Origin: Pseudomonadota bacterium
Lineage (GTDB): Bacteria > Pseudomonadota > Gammaproteobacteria > Burkholderiales > Burkholderiaceae_D
Direction of reading: 5' to 3'
Assembly: GCA_023392035.1 (NCBI GenBank)
Contig: JAEVZY010000024.1
Location: forward strand, 1 to 6,581
DNA: 6,581 nucleotides
Shown here one piece after another: positions 5,105-6,581 of this stretch. Numbering within the stretch: the first letter of the stretch is position 1; every line of letters starts with the position of its first letter. Below the pieces are notes generated by a model. That model did no database searches. It saw nothing but the letters and a program-made list of their open reading frames with translations, and was not told the origin of the DNA. The position numbers and the translations under genes are program-made.

Positions 5105-6070
5105 ATGTCGTTGCGCAAATTGGCCGCAGGCGCGTTTTTCGCCTGCACCGCAAGCATGGCCCTGGCGCAAAGCGCCCTGCCGGCCGGACCCATCACGATT
5201 GTCGTGCCCAATCCGCCGGGCGGCCTGGTCGACACTTCGGCGCGGCTGGTGGGCGAACCGCTGGCGCGCCTGAGCAAGCTGTCGGTGGTGATAGACAACC
5301 GTCCCGGCGGCAGCGGCAATATCGCCTACCAGATGGTGGCGCGCGCCAAGCCGGATGGCGCCACGCTCTTGGCGTCCTATTCGGCCTATCACACCGGCAA
5401 TCCGAGCCTGATGAAAAACCTGCCGTGGGCGCCGAAAGACTTCGCGCCGGTGGCGCTGGTGACGGTGGCCACCAATGTGATTGCGATCCATCCTTCGCTG
5501 CCGGTGAATACGCTCAAGGACTTCATCGACTACGCCAGGAAGAACCCGGGCAAGATCAACTACGCCTCGCAGGGCAATGGCTCGGTCTCGCATCTGGGCA
5601 CCGAGTTGTTCAAGCAGGTGACGCACACCGAATTGCAGCACGTGCCCTACAAGGGTTCGGGCCAGGCGATCCAGGATGTTCTGGCCGGCCAGGTGCAGCT
5701 TTTCATCACCACGCCGCCATCGGTAATGCAGCACATCCAGACCGGCAAGCTGAAAGCCCTGGCCATCGCCGGCAGGAACCGCCATCCGATGCTGCCCAAT
5801 GTGCCGACCACGGCCGAGGCCGGCGTGCCGGGCTTTGAACTGGAAAGCTGGGTCGGCCTGTTCGCCCCGGCCGGGACACCGCCTGCCACCGTCAACAAAT
5901 TGTCGGAGGAAGTGAAGGCGGCGCTGGAGCAGCCCGATGCCAAGGCGCGCGCCGCCGCGCAAGGCATCGAACTGCGCTACCTGGGACCGGACGCCTTGAA
6001 CGCCCTGGTCAAGAAAGAGATCGACTATTGGGCCAAGGTCATCAAGACCGCCAATATTTCGCTGGATTGA
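5105..6070 (+). CDS. Bug family (TctC-like) periplasmic solute-binding protein of a tripartite tricarboxylate-type transporter
   Basis: A 321-residue secreted receptor. Residues 1-21 are a signal peptide: positive MSLRK, a hydrophobic core, and an ALA|QS signal peptidase I site after A21. The mature part has the Bug family hallmarks: PITIVVPNPPGGLVDTSAR (29-47), VVIDNRPGGSGNIA (61-74), INYASQGNGSVSHLGTELF (151-169), HVPYKGSGQAIQDVLAGQV (179-197) and PNVPTTAEAGVPGFE (231-245). Length is normal. Bug proteins bind small, usually carboxylated, molecules and either feed a TctAB membrane partner or act as sensors. No TctA or TctB gene is seen here, though one could lie beyond the right edge, and many Bug genes are orphans. 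The ligand cannot be read from the sequence. The next gene is a gluconokinase 21 bp downstream, which hints at a sugar acid such as gluconate. Confidence 0.95.
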   Translation: MSLRKLAAGAFFACTASMALAQSALPAGPITIVVPNPPGGLVDTSARLVGEPLARLSKLSVVIDNRPGGSGNIAYQMVARAKPDGATLLASYSAYHTGNPSLMKNLPWAPKDFAPVALVTVATNVIAIHPSLPVNTLKDFIDYARKNPGKINYASQGNGSVSHLGTELFKQVTHTELQHVPYKGSGQAIQDVLAGQVQLFITTPPSVMQHIQTGKLKALAIAGRNRHPMLPNVPTTAEAGVPGFELESWVGLFAPAGTPPATVNKLSEEVKAALEQPDAKARAAAQGIELRYLGPDALNALVKKEIDYWAKVIKTANISLD

Positions 6071-6091
6071 TTTCCGTTTCGAAGCCAAGCC

Positions 6092-6581
6092 ATGTCAGAA
6101 CCAGTCTCTCCTCGACACACCTCGCGCCGCTGGGTGGTGATGGGCGTATCCGGCAGCGGCAAGACCAGTGTCGGCCGCTTGCTGGCCGAGCGGCTGGGGC
6201 TGTCTTATGTCGAGGGCGACAAGGAGCATCCGCAGGCCAATCTGAAGAAGATGGCAGCCGGCATTGCCCTGAACGATGAGGACCGCAGGGTTTGGCTGCA
6301 GCGCCTGGAAGCACGGCTGGCCGCGGCGCGCGCGGCCGGCAGCGGCATGGTGATGGCCTGTTCAGCCCTCAAGCGCAAGTATCGCGATACCTTGCGCGCC
6401 GGCGATCCTGACGTGTTCTTTGTGTATCTGCATGGTTCGCATGCACTGCTTGAAGAGCGTCTGAAGCACCGGCGCGGACACTTCATGCCGCCTTCGCTTC
6501 TGGATAGTCAGTTGGCCGATCTGGAGCCGCTGCAGGAAGACGAAAGCGGGATGCAGGTGGATGTGGGGCCGACGCTGGAGG
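6092..6581 (+). CDS. gntK: Gluconokinase (GntK family), N-terminal part (runs off the right edge)
   Basis: The first 163 codons of an ATP-dependent gluconate kinase, which makes 6-phosphogluconate for the Entner-Doudoroff or pentose phosphate pathway. The P-loop is GVSGSGKT (18-25). EGDKEHPQANLKKMAAGIAL (41-60) followed by NDEDRRVWL, and then ACSALKRKYRDTLR (89-102), closely follow E. coli GntK as I recall it, including the HP-x2-N-x2-KM-x2-G segment. RRGHFMPPSLLDSQLADLE (127-145) is the conserved region near the C-terminus; only about 10-20 residues should be missing. The family usually has DGD where this has EGD (41-43), a conservative change. The first ATG gives a 12-residue tail ahead of the first beta strand; its ribosome binding site (GAAG) is weak, so translation may be coupled to the Bug gene 21 bp upstream. 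No terminator lies between them. Confidence 0.94.
   Translation, partial: MSEPVSPRHTSRRWVVMGVSGSGKTSVGRLLAERLGLSYVEGDKEHPQANLKKMAAGIALNDEDRRVWLQRLEARLAAARAAGSGMVMACSALKRKYRDTLRAGDPDVFFVYLHGSHALLEERLKHRRGHFMPPSLLDSQLADLEPLQEDESGMQVDVGPTLE

Noticed and set aside
4853..6088. 411-codon open frame on the minus strand
   Set aside because: It is antisense to the Bug receptor, which has a signal peptide, strong ribosome site and family motifs. The reverse product is Arg/His/Gln-rich without domains.
6071..6091. Terminator or promoter between the Bug gene and gntK
   Set aside because: The gap is 21 bp with no dyad and no T run.

Overview
The window is GC-rich, densely coding bacterial DNA. It most likely comes from a betaproteobacterium of the order Burkholderiales: codons strongly favour G/C in the third position, and there is a Bug-type (TctC) periplasmic solute receptor, a family greatly expanded in that order. 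This placement is an inference. The sequence carries no rRNA or other taxonomic marker.

Bases 4707 down to 1, all on the minus strand, look like one transcription unit for molybdenum cofactor (Moco) biosynthesis. Its order is: a three-domain MoeB-like protein (ubiquitin-like domain, rhodanese, E1 adenylyltransferase), moaA, a pterin-4a-carbinolamine dehydratase (PCD, PhhB family) with a His/Cys-rich N-terminal tail, moaD, a MoaC-MoaE fusion, and the first 64 codons of a SAM-dependent methyltransferase that runs off the left edge. The gaps are 85, 44, 3, 18 and 48 bp, with no convincing terminator between them. Together these genes cover GTP to cyclic pyranopterin monophosphate (MoaA plus the MoaC domain), then to molybdopterin (MoaD plus the MoaE domain), and the activation of MoaD by adenylation and sulfur transfer (the MoeB fusion). 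Molybdate-insertion genes (moeA, mogA) and mobA are not in the window.

Bases 4708-5104 are a 397-bp divergent intergenic region. It holds an AT-rich stretch with a 10-bp palindrome on the Moco side, and a 7-bp-arm inverted repeat plus a very strong Shine-Dalgarno on the other side. I could not assign a promoter with confidence.

Bases 5105-6581, on the plus strand, hold a Bug/TctC solute-binding protein followed after 21 bp by the first 163 codons of a gluconokinase. The pair suggests uptake and phosphorylation of a sugar acid.

The most unusual points are the two domain fusions in the Moco operon (UBL-rhodanese-E1, and MoaC-MoaE), the metal-binding-looking tail on the PCD, and a possible RNA structure directly upstream of the moaA ribosome binding site.
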